From Secundilactobacillus hailunensis (GTDB lineage: Bacteria; Bacillota; Bacilli; Lactobacillales; Lactobacillaceae), in NCBI RefSeq assembly GCF_005405185.1, contig NZ_BJDO01000003.1, positions 1-64,000 on the forward strand: 64,000 nt of DNA, written 5' to 3'. Both the position numbers and the translations under genes were made by a program. The number at the start of each line of letters is the position of its first letter. The first letter of the stretch is position 1. The notes below the pieces were generated by a model. That model searched no databases and was not told where the DNA came from. It was given only the letters and a program-made list of their open reading frames with translations. This document shows positions 1 through 8,198 of this stretch, one piece after another.

Positions 1-65
1 CGTATTTTTTTGGAACGCGTCTGGTTCAAACCATTGTCCAAAAAACTGCCAACTAAAAAAGCACC

Positions 66-83
66 TAGACCAATTGAGGTCTA
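66..83. other. Short perfect hairpin in the left-edge non-coding stretch
   Basis: TAGACC (66-71) and GGTCTA (78-83) form a perfect 6-bp inverted repeat with a 6-nt loop. No U-tract follows on either strand. Bases 1-126 otherwise show no ORF with a ribosome-binding site, so I see nothing else here. Confidence 0.35.
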
Positions 84-126
84 AGTACTCCTATAAATCT
101 AAATCAACTCTACTTGACGAAGCGCC

Positions 127-175
127 AAAAAAAGAAGCAGCCAGAGACCGCGGTTCTCTTGGCTGCTTCTTTTTT
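127..175 (-). terminator. Rho-independent terminator of yceD-rpmF
   Basis: A long GC-rich stem (AAGAAGCAGCCA paired with TGGCTGCTTCTT) is flanked by A and T runs, so it can work in both directions. It lies just downstream of the rpmF stop on the minus strand. Confidence 0.9.
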
Positions 176-181
176 AATTAA

Positions 182-361
182 TTAGTTGTTAGTCTTAACA
201 ACCTGACGACCATCATAGAAGCCGCAGTTAGGGCAAACAACGTGTGACATACGTAATTCACCACAGTTTGGGCAAGCACTCAAATTAGGTACTTGCAACT
301 TAATGTTTCCTCGACGCATACGTTTCTTCGTCTTAGAAGTTTTACGTGCTGGTACAGCCAA
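182..361 (-). CDS. rpmF: 50S ribosomal protein L32
   Basis: A 59-residue basic protein of the large ribosomal subunit. It begins [17 protein letters not shown], the classic L32 N-terminus, and carries a CPNC...CPNC zinc ribbon in its C-terminal half, so it is the zinc-binding (C+) form. The start is the TTG at 361, placed 8 nt after AAGGAGG. A GTG nine bases upstream at 370 would add residues not found in L32 and would sit too close to the SD. It is transcribed with the upstream DUF177 gene from a consensus promoter, the usual yceD-rpmF pair. Confidence 0.97.
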   Translation of the reverse strand: MAVPARKTSKTKKRMRRGNIKLQVPNLSACPNCGELRMSHVVCPNCGFYDGRQVVKTNN

Positions 362-414
362 TGGAAACACCTCCTTATTTTAAAATTATCCACTAGTGAA
401 AGATTTTTAAAGCC

Positions 415-978
415 TTACTTTTCATCGCCTTTCGACGACTCATCAAAGAAGTTTTTCAACTTAGCAAGACGTGGATCAACAGTTTGAGAATCTGATTCAT
501 CGGCCTCTTTGTCGCCCTCAACCGTTACCTGCCAGCCGTGGCCTTCTGGTAACTGATCAGCTGACTGTTCAGCCTTCGTCAGTACTTGCATCGGAATCTG
601 CAATAACAGATTGTCAGCAATTGCTTTATCAACATCGATCTCGTCATCTGCGACCACCAAAACTACGTCGGTCTTTTCGTACCGGTCTACGGCTGCCTGT
701 GAGGCAACGTAAAACTCAGTAACGTCAAACGCCATTGGTAGTTCAACGGGTGCTAATGAACGGGTTGATGGGACTGTCATAGTGGTCTTAACGTGCGCAT
801 AAAACAACGCATCGCCACCATCTTCGACACTCACCATCCCATTGATGTGAACTGGGGTTACGTCAAGCACTTCATCCGGATATCTTTCCATCAGATCTGC
901 TTTTAAATCCAGGACCTCATCGAATTTAAGTGGTTCATGCCGGTACTCTTTTTGTAACTCGGATAACGACAATTTCAA
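415..978 (-). CDS. yceD: YceD/DUF177 family protein (rRNA accumulation)
   Basis: A 187-residue acidic protein of the DUF177 family, nearly always encoded just before rpmF. E. coli YceD and its plant homologue are linked to 23S rRNA accumulation, and the same role is inferred here. The start is TTG at 978, 8 nt after AGGAGG. There are no signal peptide or membrane segments, and the C-terminal third is rich in Asp, Glu and Lys. It is the first gene of a two-gene operon behind a near-perfect sigma-A promoter. Confidence 0.9.
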   Translation of the reverse strand: MKLSLSELQKEYRHEPLKFDEVLDLKADLMERYPDEVLDVTPVHINGMVSVEDGGDALFYAHVKTTMTVPSTRSLAPVELPMAFDVTEFYVASQAAVDRYEKTDVVLVVADDEIDVDKAIADNLLLQIPMQVLTKAEQSADQLPEGHGWQVTVEGDKEADESDSQTVDPRLAKLKNFFDESSKGDEK

Positions 979-1006
979 TTCAGTATCCTCCTAACGCAAC
1001 TTTATT

Positions 1007-1035
1007 ATTATAACTATGGCTTGTGGGGATGTCAA
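1007..1035 (-). promoter_or_regulatory. Consensus sigma-A promoter for yceD-rpmF
   Basis: On the minus strand TTGACA (1030-1035) and TATAAT (1007-1012) are both perfect and separated by exactly 17 nt. The strength fits a ribosomal protein operon. Confidence 0.92.
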
Positions 1036-1069
1036 GGGAATTTACATGACACGTGGTAAACAATTTCAA

Positions 1070-2206
1070 TTAAACAATGACGGCGTGCCGCAGTCGGTCT
1101 TGATCAATACCACTCACCATCTGGCGCAGCAAACCAGCCTGGTAATCAAGCCGGTATGGGCCATTGATCCAATCATCGGACACACGGGAAATTAACGGTA
1201 GCTCTAACCGTTTTTTCAGCCGGCTGAGGTGTTGTTGCCCAATGCTGTTAAAACCCAGCACACGCGCATATCTGACCTCAGTCGGCAACTCCACCCGGTT
1301 GACCTGCAGCAAAATATACACGCAGAGCCGCTGCAACCGCGCATAGGTAAATCGTTTCGTTTTAGCATCACGCAAAAACTGTTCAAAGCTTGAACTGGTC
1401 AGTGCGGCTTGCTTCAATCGATACTCAATTCCTTCGCTCATTTGATAGATCTCATGGAGGTCAGCCAACGATGTAGAAAGGATCTGGTACCTCAAGTACG
1501 GCCAATAATCGTCCCAGGTCACCTGCTGGTCCTCCCGTAATGCTGTGGCCGTTGCAGGCGGCACCATTTGGTCAACGGCTGTTTGCTGGCCATTTTTTAT
1601 CGCTTGGCGAATAGCAGCACCACTGGCAATCGTCGCATTAGTATCAATGGCGGTCTCCTGATGAGCACTGCCCTGCCTTTTAATGGGTAGGATCTCCAGT
1701 GGCTGTTTTAATTGCTGTATAGCTGCTACATAACTGAATCCCAGGATATCGTTAGACGCCCGAAGATCCAGCCCCGTTTGCGACTGGAGATAGTCATTAA
1801 ACAGCGTGGGATACGTTTCATCAAACTGTTTAAAATGACTAGCAGCATGGGCTGGCTGATTAGCGACCAGCTTAGCAAAATTAAGTTGCGGATGTTCAGC
1901 GCCAAACGCCAAGCTGGTACAGCCTAATTGCGATAGTAACAACACGGCACCCTTCGCAAATAAATCAGCAGGCTGCACGGCAAATTGAAAGGGCAGCTCA
2001 ACCACGAGATCAACGCCCGCAGACAGTGCCAGTTTTGTCCGCTGCCACTTATCCAATAACGCCGGTTCGCCACGCTGCATCCAGTTACCGCTCATCACAA
2101 CCACGGTCACGTCAGCGTCAGCTCGTTTCTGGGCCTGATCAAGCTGGTAAGCGTGGCCGTTATGAAACGGATTATATTCCGCCACGATTCCTAATATCTT
2201 TGCGAT
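1070..2206 (-). CDS. tmcAL: tRNA(Met) cytidine acetate ligase
   Basis: This HIGH-superfamily nucleotidyltransferase (YlbM/TmcAL) activates acetate with ATP and acetylates the wobble cytidine of elongator tRNA-Met. The N-terminus carries GIVAEYNPFHNGH with the HxGH-type motif, followed by a GNWMQRGEPA segment. The family normally starts 7-8 residues before AEYNPFH. In this frame no ATG, GTG or TTG exists there, and the first standard codon (GTG at 2185) would remove the first strand of the nucleotide-binding fold. An ATC at 2206 lies 7 nt after the strong SD GAGGGGG and gives MAKILGIVAEYNPFHNGH, matching the family. I therefore place the start at ATC (378 aa), and GTG at 2185 is the conservative alternative. 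It follows the methyltransferase gene by 31 nt. Confidence 0.85.
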   Translation of the reverse strand: MAKILGIVAEYNPFHNGHAYQLDQAQKRADADVTVVVMSGNWMQRGEPALLDKWQRTKLALSAGVDLVVELPFQFAVQPADLFAKGAVLLLSQLGCTSLAFGAEHPQLNFAKLVANQPAHAASHFKQFDETYPTLFNDYLQSQTGLDLRASNDILGFSYVAAIQQLKQPLEILPIKRQGSAHQETAIDTNATIASGAAIRQAIKNGQQTAVDQMVPPATATALREDQQVTWDDYWPYLRYQILSTSLADLHEIYQMSEGIEYRLKQAALTSSSFEQFLRDAKTKRFTYARLQRLCVYILLQVNRVELPTEVRYARVLGFNSIGQQHLSRLKKRLELPLISRVSDDWINGPYRLDYQAGLLRQMVSGIDQDRLRHAVIV

Positions 2207-2237
2207 ACTGCCGCCCCCTCAAGCTCAGACGATAGTC

Positions 2238-2972
2238 TTACTTGGTGCAAACAAAAAACCACCGCGTCGTATCGGCCTGCACACTGGTCTGACCAAAATC
2301 AGCACTCACTTCAACCTGCTTAAAACCGGCAGCCTTCAGCAACCGTTGATAAACGGCTAGTTCGTAGGTCCGTTCATGGTGCAGTTCAGCGACTTCATCG
2401 TAGGCAGCCTTAGTTTCATTATAGGTAAAGAAAGTCAGATCATGGTCCACTGAATGGGGCTCGTCACCCGCTTCACTGGACCACATGAACGCCCGATTCG
2501 TATCGCGGAAATTATACATGTAACCCGGATAAACGGTATCGGTTTGATACGGCGAGATCACGTCAAACAAAAATTGCCCATCATCGTCTAGATGACGTGC
2601 AACTTGTTCAAATGTTGTGGCCAGCGCTTTTTCATCAGGAAGATAGCATAATGAATCAGCAAAGCAGGTCACGGTGTGATAGATATCTAAGTCACTCAGA
2701 TCCAGCATATTACCTTCAATTAACGGTAACGTCACCTCAGCCTCACGGGCATGCTGATCAGCCAGACTGAGCATTTCGTCTGACAGGTCAAAACCAGATA
2801 CGTTATAGCCGTCTTTTGCTAGCAGTACGGCTAACCGGCCAGCACCGCAGGCCAATTCCAGTAACGGCTGCTGTTTATCTAAAACTCGCCGTTCAACAAA
2901 TGATTGCCATTCAAGGTACAACTCGCTGTCAAACAGCTCATCGTATAGCTTGGCAAAGGTCTGATAGATCAT
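2238..2972 (-). CDS. yqeM: Class I SAM-dependent methyltransferase (YqeM-like)
   Basis: A 244-residue Rossmann-fold methyltransferase. The SAM-binding loop reads LELACGAGRLAVLLA, followed by the acidic residue in GFDLSDEM. The substrate is unknown. Its place after rsfS-yqeK-nadD is the conserved position of B. subtilis yqeM and suggests a link to ribosome or tRNA work. The start ATG at 2972 overlaps the rsfS stop in an ATGA, so the genes are translationally coupled. An ATG four codons upstream lies inside rsfS and lacks an SD. Confidence 0.88.
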   Translation of the reverse strand: MIYQTFAKLYDELFDSELYLEWQSFVERRVLDKQQPLLELACGAGRLAVLLAKDGYNVSGFDLSDEMLSLADQHAREAEVTLPLIEGNMLDLSDLDIYHTVTCFADSLCYLPDEKALATTFEQVARHLDDDGQFLFDVISPYQTDTVYPGYMYNFRDTNRAFMWSSEAGDEPHSVDHDLTFFTYNETKAAYDEVAELHHERTYELAVYQRLLKAAGFKQVEVSADFGQTSVQADTTRWFFVCTK

Positions 2973-3325
2973 GCTTCGACCCAATCATCAACGTTAACTA
3001 GCGGTGCTTCTGACCATAATTTTTCCAAATTATAATGGGCCCGTTCATCCTTTTGGAACACGTGCACCATTACGTCACCCAGGTCGATCAAGACCCAGCG
3101 AGCAGCGTTACGGCCTTCGATCCGTTTAACTTCAATCCCAGCTTTTTCACAAGCTTCCTGAACATTATCAGTAATCGCTTGAACTTGACGACCAGAAGTC
3201 GCGTCAGTGATCATGAAGTAATCCGTGATCAGACTCACATGCTGCATATCTAAGGCCACAATATCTTCCGCCCGCTTATCTGAAGCGGCTTTAACAACAA
3301 CTTCCAAAATATCTTTACTGTTCAT
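2969..3325 (-). CDS. rsfS: Ribosomal silencing factor RsfS
   Basis: A 118-residue Iojap/YbeB protein that binds L14 on the 50S subunit and blocks subunit joining when nutrients run low. The family pattern is visible in the first 50 residues (KAASDKRAEDIVALD) and in the WVLIDLGDVMVHVF strand. It is full length and overlaps the downstream methyltransferase by 4 nt. Confidence 0.95.
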   Translation of the reverse strand: MNSKDILEVVVKAASDKRAEDIVALDMQHVSLITDYFMITDATSGRQVQAITDNVQEACEKAGIEVKRIEGRNAARWVLIDLGDVMVHVFQKDERAHYNLEKLWSEAPLVNVDDWVEA

Positions 3326-3338
3326 TAAAAATCCTCCG

Positions 3339-3950
3339 TTAATCTTTCAGTCCGCTTTGGGGAACCCAAGCGTTGTAAGTATCAATCGTTTTCGGATAAA
3401 TCCGTTGATTATTTTCTAACAGGTACATTAAGGTATGCTTGGTCTGATAAGCGACTGCTAATTCAAGGCTTTGTGACGTCAGCAAACGCGCCTGCTCAAC
3501 GCCATCGAAGTCGCGGGCCGGCTCAATATAATCCGCCATGTAAATAATCTGCGCTAACGTCGTCATATACCGGTTACCAGTGGTATGGTAACGCACCGCA
3601 TCCAAAATTTCTTCATCATAGATGCCCAGCTCACTCTTGATCAACTCAGCACCGACCAAACCGTGCCAGATGGCGTTGTTCCAATTAACCAAATCTGGAT
3701 CCAGCTGATAGTGATGAATGGCCTCAATAAAGTCTTCATCCGGCCGCTGCTTGGCATAATCGTGAACTAAACCAGCAATCGATGCCTTTTCAACGTTCAC
3801 ACCGTATTGTTTCGCTAACTTGACCGCGGTGTGCTCAACGCGCTGAACGTGGGCAAACCGCGCCGGCTTTAACTGTTTTTCAATCTTAGCCAGTAGCTGG
3901 TCACGACTATCAGCTGTGTACCGACCCGTATACGTTACTTCTTTACTCAT
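3339..3950 (-). CDS. yqeK: HD-domain hydrolase YqeK (symmetrical Ap4A hydrolase)
   Basis: A 203-residue HD-superfamily phosphohydrolase. The metal ligands are visible in HVQRVEHT, the LVHDYAK HD pair and IWHGLVG. Characterised YqeK proteins split diadenosine tetraphosphate into two ADP. The reading frame overlaps the nadD 3' end by 8 nt, the standard arrangement, and RsfS follows after a 13-nt gap. Confidence 0.93.
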   Translation of the reverse strand: MSKEVTYTGRYTADSRDQLLAKIEKQLKPARFAHVQRVEHTAVKLAKQYGVNVEKASIAGLVHDYAKQRPDEDFIEAIHHYQLDPDLVNWNNAIWHGLVGAELIKSELGIYDEEILDAVRYHTTGNRYMTTLAQIIYMADYIEPARDFDGVEQARLLTSQSLELAVAYQTKHTLMYLLENNQRIYPKTIDTYNAWVPQSGLKD

Positions 3951-4575
3951 GATATAACTGTCGCTCCTTAATGTACTTTGCGACTGAATCCTTTACAAAG
4001 TACCTGATAGATTGTCCCTGTCTGATCCGGCTGCGGATCATGGATGAACTAATATCAATTAAAGGAATATCAACCCACAGGATTGGGTATTTAGATGTCA
4101 CCGGGTAGTTGCCGCGTCGCACACCAACAAACTGCACCAGTTTGACTAGATCGTCAATCCGGTGCCATTTTGGCAAATAATCGACCATGTCACCGCCAAT
4201 AATAAAGTAGTATTCATTTTCAGGATGTTTGCGTTTCAATTCCAGCATCGTATCGTACGTGTAACTGATACCGCCACGCTGGACCTCCGCTAGTTCGATG
4301 CCAAAATTAGGGTTGTCGGCAATACTAGCCGATACCATTTTGACCCGGTCAGCAGCATCAATCGCTACTTTCCGGTCAACGTGCGGCGGATTTGCGTCCG
4401 GCATAAACAGCACCCGATCAAGTCCCAACTGCGTCATGACTTGGTCGGCCATGATCAAATGACCCACGTGCGGCGGATTGAACGTCCCTCCCAAAATACC
4501 AATGCGTTTCTTACTGACAGAAGCGGCTAATTGTTGAACAACCTTAGTCGCCGTTTGCTCGACTACCTTAACCAT
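3943..4575 (-). CDS. nadD: Nicotinate-nucleotide adenylyltransferase
   Basis: NadD (210 aa) joins nicotinic acid mononucleotide and ATP to make deamido-NAD. The nucleotidyltransferase motif GGTFNPPHVGH lies near residue 29 and the late ISSSMIRSRIRQG motif near 175, both diagnostic. About 20 extra N-terminal residues precede the Rossmann strand, which is common in lactobacilli. It sits between yhbY and yqeK in the yqe operon. Confidence 0.96.
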   Translation of the reverse strand: MVKVVEQTATKVVQQLAASVSKKRIGILGGTFNPPHVGHLIMADQVMTQLGLDRVLFMPDANPPHVDRKVAIDAADRVKMVSASIADNPNFGIELAEVQRGGISYTYDTMLELKRKHPENEYYFIIGGDMVDYLPKWHRIDDLVKLVQFVGVRRGNYPVTSKYPILWVDIPLIDISSSMIRSRIRQGQSIRYFVKDSVAKYIKERQLYHE

Positions 4576-4608
4576 CGTGATTTCCCCTTACTTCAAACTT
4601 CAAAATGA

Positions 4609-4923
4609 TTACGCTAATTTTTTAACTTGTAATGAAAGATCCTGATACTTCTCTTCTGATGCTGGTTGGAACAAGACTAGTACCCGGCCAATCGTTTGAA
4701 CCACTTGGATCCGCGTGTTGTTTTCAATATAAGCTTGGACCTCTTCAACCGTTTCGTCAGCACTCTGCTGCAAGTTAATCTTGATGAGTTCCCGCTTTTG
4801 CAGGGCACCGTCTAACTGGGCCAGCCAAGTTTGGTTAAGCCCGTTCTTACCAACGGAAAAGATTGGGTTTAAATGGTGTGCCTGCGCACGCAAAAACCGT
4901 TTTTGTTTACCTTTTAAATTCAA
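4609..4923 (-). CDS. yhbY: CRM-domain RNA-binding protein YhbY (YqeI)
   Basis: A 104-residue single CRM-domain protein that binds pre-50S particles. The LKGKQKRFLRAQAHHLNPIF start and the GKNGL loop of the GxxG RNA-binding motif are clear. It lies 12 nt downstream of yqeH, as in B. subtilis. Confidence 0.94.
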   Translation of the reverse strand: MNLKGKQKRFLRAQAHHLNPIFSVGKNGLNQTWLAQLDGALQKRELIKINLQQSADETVEEVQAYIENNTRIQVVQTIGRVLVLFQPASEEKYQDLSLQVKKLA

Positions 4924-4935
4924 ATTGATTTCTCC

Positions 4936-6075
4936 TTATATCATTGCTCGACGAACCACAACACCCACGCCTTCAGGAGCGTAGCCAGCAACCACCGTCC
5001 CAGCCGGAACGGTGATCCAGCCTAAGCCTTCAAAGACTAGATCGCTTTTATCAGTGATCTTAAATTCGTGTCTTACCAGTGGTGGCAGGTCATTATCGGG
5101 ACTTTCTGGCGGCGTCAGAAGATCACCGACGTGCTTGTCATAAAAGTTATCGGCATTTTCTAACTTAGTCCGGTGCAGCGGTAACGTATTTTCAACGTAC
5201 ACGGTAAAGCCGTGCTTAGGACCAGAAACGTAATCAAACCGCGCAACCCCTGCTAAAAAGACCGTCTGCTGAGCGTTTAACTGATAAACTTTCGGCTTGA
5301 TCTGCTTTTGCGGTGTCACGATTTTAAGTTCTTTACCCGATAAATAATGGGCCATTTGTGACGGATGGATGATTCCTGGTGTATCTACTAATACGTGGTC
5401 GTCACCCAGTGGAATTTCAATCTTATCCAAGGTCGTTCCGGGGAACCGTGACGTGGTGATCACGTCCTTGGCACCGGTGCTGCGACGGATAATTTGATTG
5501 ATCAAAGTTGATTTCCCTACATTAGTAACACCCACGATGTAAACATCCCGGTTACCGCGGTGCTTATCAACCTTTTCTAAAAATTGATCCACCGATTGAT
5601 TAGTTTTAGCCGATAATAGGGAAACATCGATGGGGCGAATCCCCTGTTCATTGGCACGTTGCCGTAACCAGTCGCGTAACTTCGACCGGCGTAATGAACT
5701 TGGCAATAGATCTTCTTTGTTACCCACTAACATGACCGGATTATCACCGACAAACCGGTGCAGGCCAGGAATGATCGAACCGTTAAAGTCAAAGATATCG
5801 ACCACGTAAACGATCAAAGCGTTAGCATCACGAATCTGGGTCAATAACCGCAGAAAATCGTCGTCTGTCAGACCAACTGGCACAATTTCATTGTAGTGCC
5901 GTAATCGAAAACAACGCTGACAGTATAGTTCACCGGTTTCAAGCCCCTTATCCAGCGCCGATTTTGGTGTATAGCCCGGACGATTCTTTTCCGTTGTCTG
6001 AATCTGGGCGCCGCAACCGATACAATAAACGGTTTCGCCATCAACTAATACTTCATCTTTATTTGTTTCGCTCAT
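4936..6075 (-). CDS. yqeH: Ribosome biogenesis GTPase YqeH
   Basis: A circularly permuted GTPase (379 aa) needed for 30S assembly. A treble-clef zinc motif (CIGCG ... CQRCF) comes first. The G motifs then follow in permuted order: GNKEDLLP (G4), SAK (G5), GVTNVGKST (G1 P-loop), DTPG (G3). A C-terminal RNA-binding region follows. It overlaps yqeG by 17 nt. aroE, which separates these two genes in B. subtilis, is absent. Confidence 0.96.
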   Translation of the reverse strand: MSETNKDEVLVDGETVYCIGCGAQIQTTEKNRPGYTPKSALDKGLETGELYCQRCFRLRHYNEIVPVGLTDDDFLRLLTQIRDANALIVYVVDIFDFNGSIIPGLHRFVGDNPVMLVGNKEDLLPSSLRRSKLRDWLRQRANEQGIRPIDVSLLSAKTNQSVDQFLEKVDKHRGNRDVYIVGVTNVGKSTLINQIIRRSTGAKDVITTSRFPGTTLDKIEIPLGDDHVLVDTPGIIHPSQMAHYLSGKELKIVTPQKQIKPKVYQLNAQQTVFLAGVARFDYVSGPKHGFTVYVENTLPLHRTKLENADNFYDKHVGDLLTPPESPDNDLPPLVRHEFKITDKSDLVFEGLGWITVPAGTVVAGYAPEGVGVVVRRAMI

Positions 6076-6601
6076 GAATTAAGTCCTTTCGAAACTTGAG
6101 TTCTGGATGCTTTTTAAGCATTGCGTGCATCACAAATCGTTCAAAGAAACGATTGATTTTCGTATTCCACGCATCACTTTCAATAATTGGTCTCACCAAA
6201 ATGCTTGGAATCCCGCTAAAATTAGCAGCAGCCACGTCTGTGAGTAATTGATCGCCAACCATGACAACTTCATTTTTACTAACGTGATATTGACGCATTG
6301 CCCGCCGAATACCACCAGAAAACGGTTTGAGCGCACGGGAAATGAAGGGTAACTGTAAAGCAGCCACCGCTTTTTTAACTCGGCGATGGGAATTGTTCGA
6401 CACAACCACCAACTGGATATCTTCACGTTCAAGTGACGTCATCCAGTCTCTTAGCTCTTCAGTCCCATAAGGATTATTCCAGGCAATGAGGGTGTTATCA
6501 AGATCCGTCAAAACGACTCTGATTCCTAAGTGTTTCAATTCCTTAGGGTTAATATCATAAGTCGCGTTAATCATCCAAGTTGGTGTAAATTGTGATAACA
6601 T
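6059..6601 (-). CDS. yqeG: YqeG-family HAD-IIIA phosphatase
   Basis: A 180-residue HAD phosphatase of the family that includes mitochondrial PTPMT1-like phosphatidylglycerophosphate phosphatases. Motif I is LTDLDNTL (DxDxT), motif II VVSNN, and motifs III/IV are K at ALKPFSG and GDQLLTDV. It is the first gene of the yqe operon. Phosphatidylglycerophosphate phosphatase activity is plausible but not proven for this bacterial branch. Confidence 0.9.
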   Translation of the reverse strand: MLSQFTPTWMINATYDINPKELKHLGIRVVLTDLDNTLIAWNNPYGTEELRDWMTSLEREDIQLVVVSNNSHRRVKKAVAALQLPFISRALKPFSGGIRRAMRQYHVSKNEVVMVGDQLLTDVAAANFSGIPSILVRPIIESDAWNTKINRFFERFVMHAMLKKHPELKFRKDLIHERNK

Positions 6602-6632
6602 TACAGACTCCTTTATCCTACACTGAAAGTTT

Positions 6633-6638
6633 ATTATA
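6633..6638 (-). promoter_or_regulatory. Candidate -10 box of the yqeG operon
   Basis: A perfect TATAAT on the minus strand lies about 30 nt upstream of the yqeG start codon. No good -35 is visible 16-18 nt upstream, so confidence is limited. Confidence 0.5.
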
Positions 6639-6690
6639 CGAGATTTTCACCCATATTACTACGATTATGGCGTATCTCTAATGAATAAAC

Positions 6691-6727
6691 AAAAACGAGG
6701 TTGGAAGTCTTCATCCAGCCTCGTTTA
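6691..6727 (-). terminator. Terminator after rplT
   Basis: The stem AAACGAGGCTGGA / TCCAACCTCGTTT ends in a T run on the minus strand, 9 nt past the rplT stop. It ends the infC-rpmI-rplT operon. Confidence 0.9.
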
Positions 6728-6735
6728 GGTTTAAA

Positions 6736-7089
6736 TTATAATGCCTTTTTTGCTTCGTCAGCTAATGCCTTGAAAGCATCAGCATCGTTAACAGCTAAGT
6801 CAGCTAGCATTTTACGGTTAACTTCGACGTTGGCTTGCTTTAAGCCAAACATCATCTTGCTGTAGCTTAAACCGTTGATCCGGGCTGCTGCATTGATCCG
6901 AGCAATCCAAAGACGACGGAAATTACGCTTGTTGGCCTTCCGGTCACGGAAAGCGTATTGGCGACCCTTCATGACTTGATCCTTAGCAACCTTAAACAAA
7001 CGGTGCTTTGAACCACGGTAGCCCTTAGCTAATTTAAGAATCTTTTTGTGACGTGCGCGTGTTACTGTTCCACCTTTTACTCGTGGCAT
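6736..7089 (-). CDS. rplT: 50S ribosomal protein L20
   Basis: A 117-residue highly basic L20 that opens [24 protein letters not shown]-like and keeps the conserved [13 protein letters not shown] stretch. L20 is an early 50S assembly protein and, in Firmicutes, the repressor that binds the infC leader RNA. It is third in infC-rpmI-rplT. Confidence 0.98.
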   Translation of the reverse strand: MPRVKGGTVTRARHKKILKLAKGYRGSKHRLFKVAKDQVMKGRQYAFRDRKANKRNFRRLWIARINAAARINGLSYSKMMFGLKQANVEVNRKMLADLAVNDADAFKALADEAKKAL

Positions 7090-7160
7090 ATTGAATTCCT
7101 CCTAATACTTACGGTTATCATCGTTATAAAACGATTAAATTGTGTTCCCTCTTATCAAAA

Positions 7161-7358
7161 TTACTTTTGCAGTAATTGACGGTAAGTTTTCTTAATCGTG
7201 TTAGATTTCATCATTGAAGTCCCACGTAATTGACGACGTTGCTTCTTAGTCTTACCGTGGAAACGGTGACTCGTATAAGCATTCGCACTCTTAATGCCGC
7301 CCTTGGCAGTAACTTTAAAACGCTTGGCGCTGGCGCGGTTTGTCTTCATCTTTGGCAT
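7161..7358 (-). CDS. rpmI: 50S ribosomal protein L35
   Basis: A 65-residue basic protein that starts [15 protein letters not shown] and contains the conserved [16 protein letters not shown] segment. It sits between infC and rplT, the invariant order. Confidence 0.98.
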   Translation of the reverse strand: MPKMKTNRASAKRFKVTAKGGIKSANAYTSHRFHGKTKKQRRQLRGTSMMKSNTIKKTYRQLLQK

Positions 7359-7388
7359 AATCGAAAATCCTCCTCAAATACTAAACAA

Positions 7389-7904
7389 CTAGTCTTCTTT
7401 TTTTGGTGCAAGCATCAAAAACATGCTCCGTCCGTCCATCTTTGGGCGTTGTTCAACAGAAGCAACATCGCTTGTTTCTTCAGCCATCCGGTTAAGAACT
7501 TGACGGCCAATATCCTTATGGGTAATAGCCCGACCCTTAAACCGAATTGAAACCCGAACTTTTTCACCCTTACCCAAGAACTTTTTAGCGTTCTTAAGCT
7601 TGGTATTGAAATCGTTCGTATCAATTGATGGACTTAAGCGAACTTCCTTAACGCTAACGACCTTTTGCTTCTTGCGGGCTTCACGTGCTTTCTTTTGCAT
7701 CTCGAAACGGTACTTCCCGTAATCCATGATCCGGGCAACCGGTGGCTTTGCTTTCGCTGCCACTAAAACAAGATCCAAATCTGCATCTTCAGCCAGTTGA
7801 AGCGCATCACGCTTACTCTTAATGCCCAGTTGTTCGCCATCATTACCGATCAACCGTACTTCACGAGCGCGGATTCCTTCGTTAACCATCATATCGTTTG
7901 CTAT
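7389..7904 (-). CDS. infC: Translation initiation factor IF-3
   Basis: IF-3 (171 aa from ATA) keeps fMet-tRNA selection accurate and splits 70S ribosomes. The N-domain begins [18 protein letters not shown]. The linker and C-domain include [17 protein letters not shown] and [11 protein letters not shown]. The SD GGAGGTGA runs directly into an ATG at 7910, leaving no usable spacing. The in-frame ATA at 7904 lies 6 nt after it. IF-3 genes often use near-cognate start codons (AUU in E. coli and B. subtilis) so that IF-3 represses its own synthesis, and ATA fits that logic. ATG at 7910 is the alternative start. Confidence 0.95.
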   Translation of the reverse strand: MANDMMVNEGIRAREVRLIGNDGEQLGIKSKRDALQLAEDADLDLVLVAAKAKPPVARIMDYGKYRFEMQKKAREARKKQKVVSVKEVRLSPSIDTNDFNTKLKNAKKFLGKGEKVRVSIRFKGRAITHKDIGRQVLNRMAEETSDVASVEQRPKMDGRSMFLMLAPKKED

Positions 7905-7920
7905 GGTCATTCACCTCCGA

Positions 7921-8100
7921 GTGAGTTTAAAAAACAATCAAATATAAGTCTTGCCCAAATAAATAACGGGCACGCAATTGCGCACCCGTTAAATACCCAA
8001 ACCCTTTCAGGTCCGGTTTATTTACGTATCAGCCAGGCAGCGTGAGCCACGAGGCGAGAAGCGGGTGCTTCTACTTACATTTTTTCAACTCCACTAATAT
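7921..8100 (-). promoter_or_regulatory. L20 leader, autoregulatory 5' UTR of infC-rpmI-rplT
   Basis: The minus-strand transcript holds the hairpin AGAAGC-ACCC-GCTTCT (8057-8072). A second 10-bp hairpin (7966-7989) begins ACGGGT, so its GGGT can pair with the ACCC loop and form a pseudoknot. The second stem relies on G-U pairs that exist only in the minus-strand RNA. This matches the Firmicutes L20 leader, in which L20 binding stops transcription before infC. Confidence 0.88.
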
Positions 8101-8153
8101 ACCATGACAGGCAATATTAGTCAAATCACTTGACTTTAAGCTCACGAATAACA

Positions 8154-8181
8154 AGTATATCCCTATTAATTCATGTGTCAA
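8154..8181 (-). promoter_or_regulatory. Sigma-A promoter of infC-rpmI-rplT
   Basis: On the minus strand TTGACA (8176-8181) and TATACT (8154-8159) are 16 nt apart. The promoter lies between the thrS stop and the L20 leader. Confidence 0.88.
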
Positions 8182-8198
8182 GCCACTTTTTTAAATTA

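Noticed and set aside
1164-1346. Plus-strand frames of 60-80 codons inside tmcAL, polA, thrS, ftsK-type and sbcC genes
   Set aside because: They lie antisense to strong conserved genes, lack SDs, and have no recognisable protein features.
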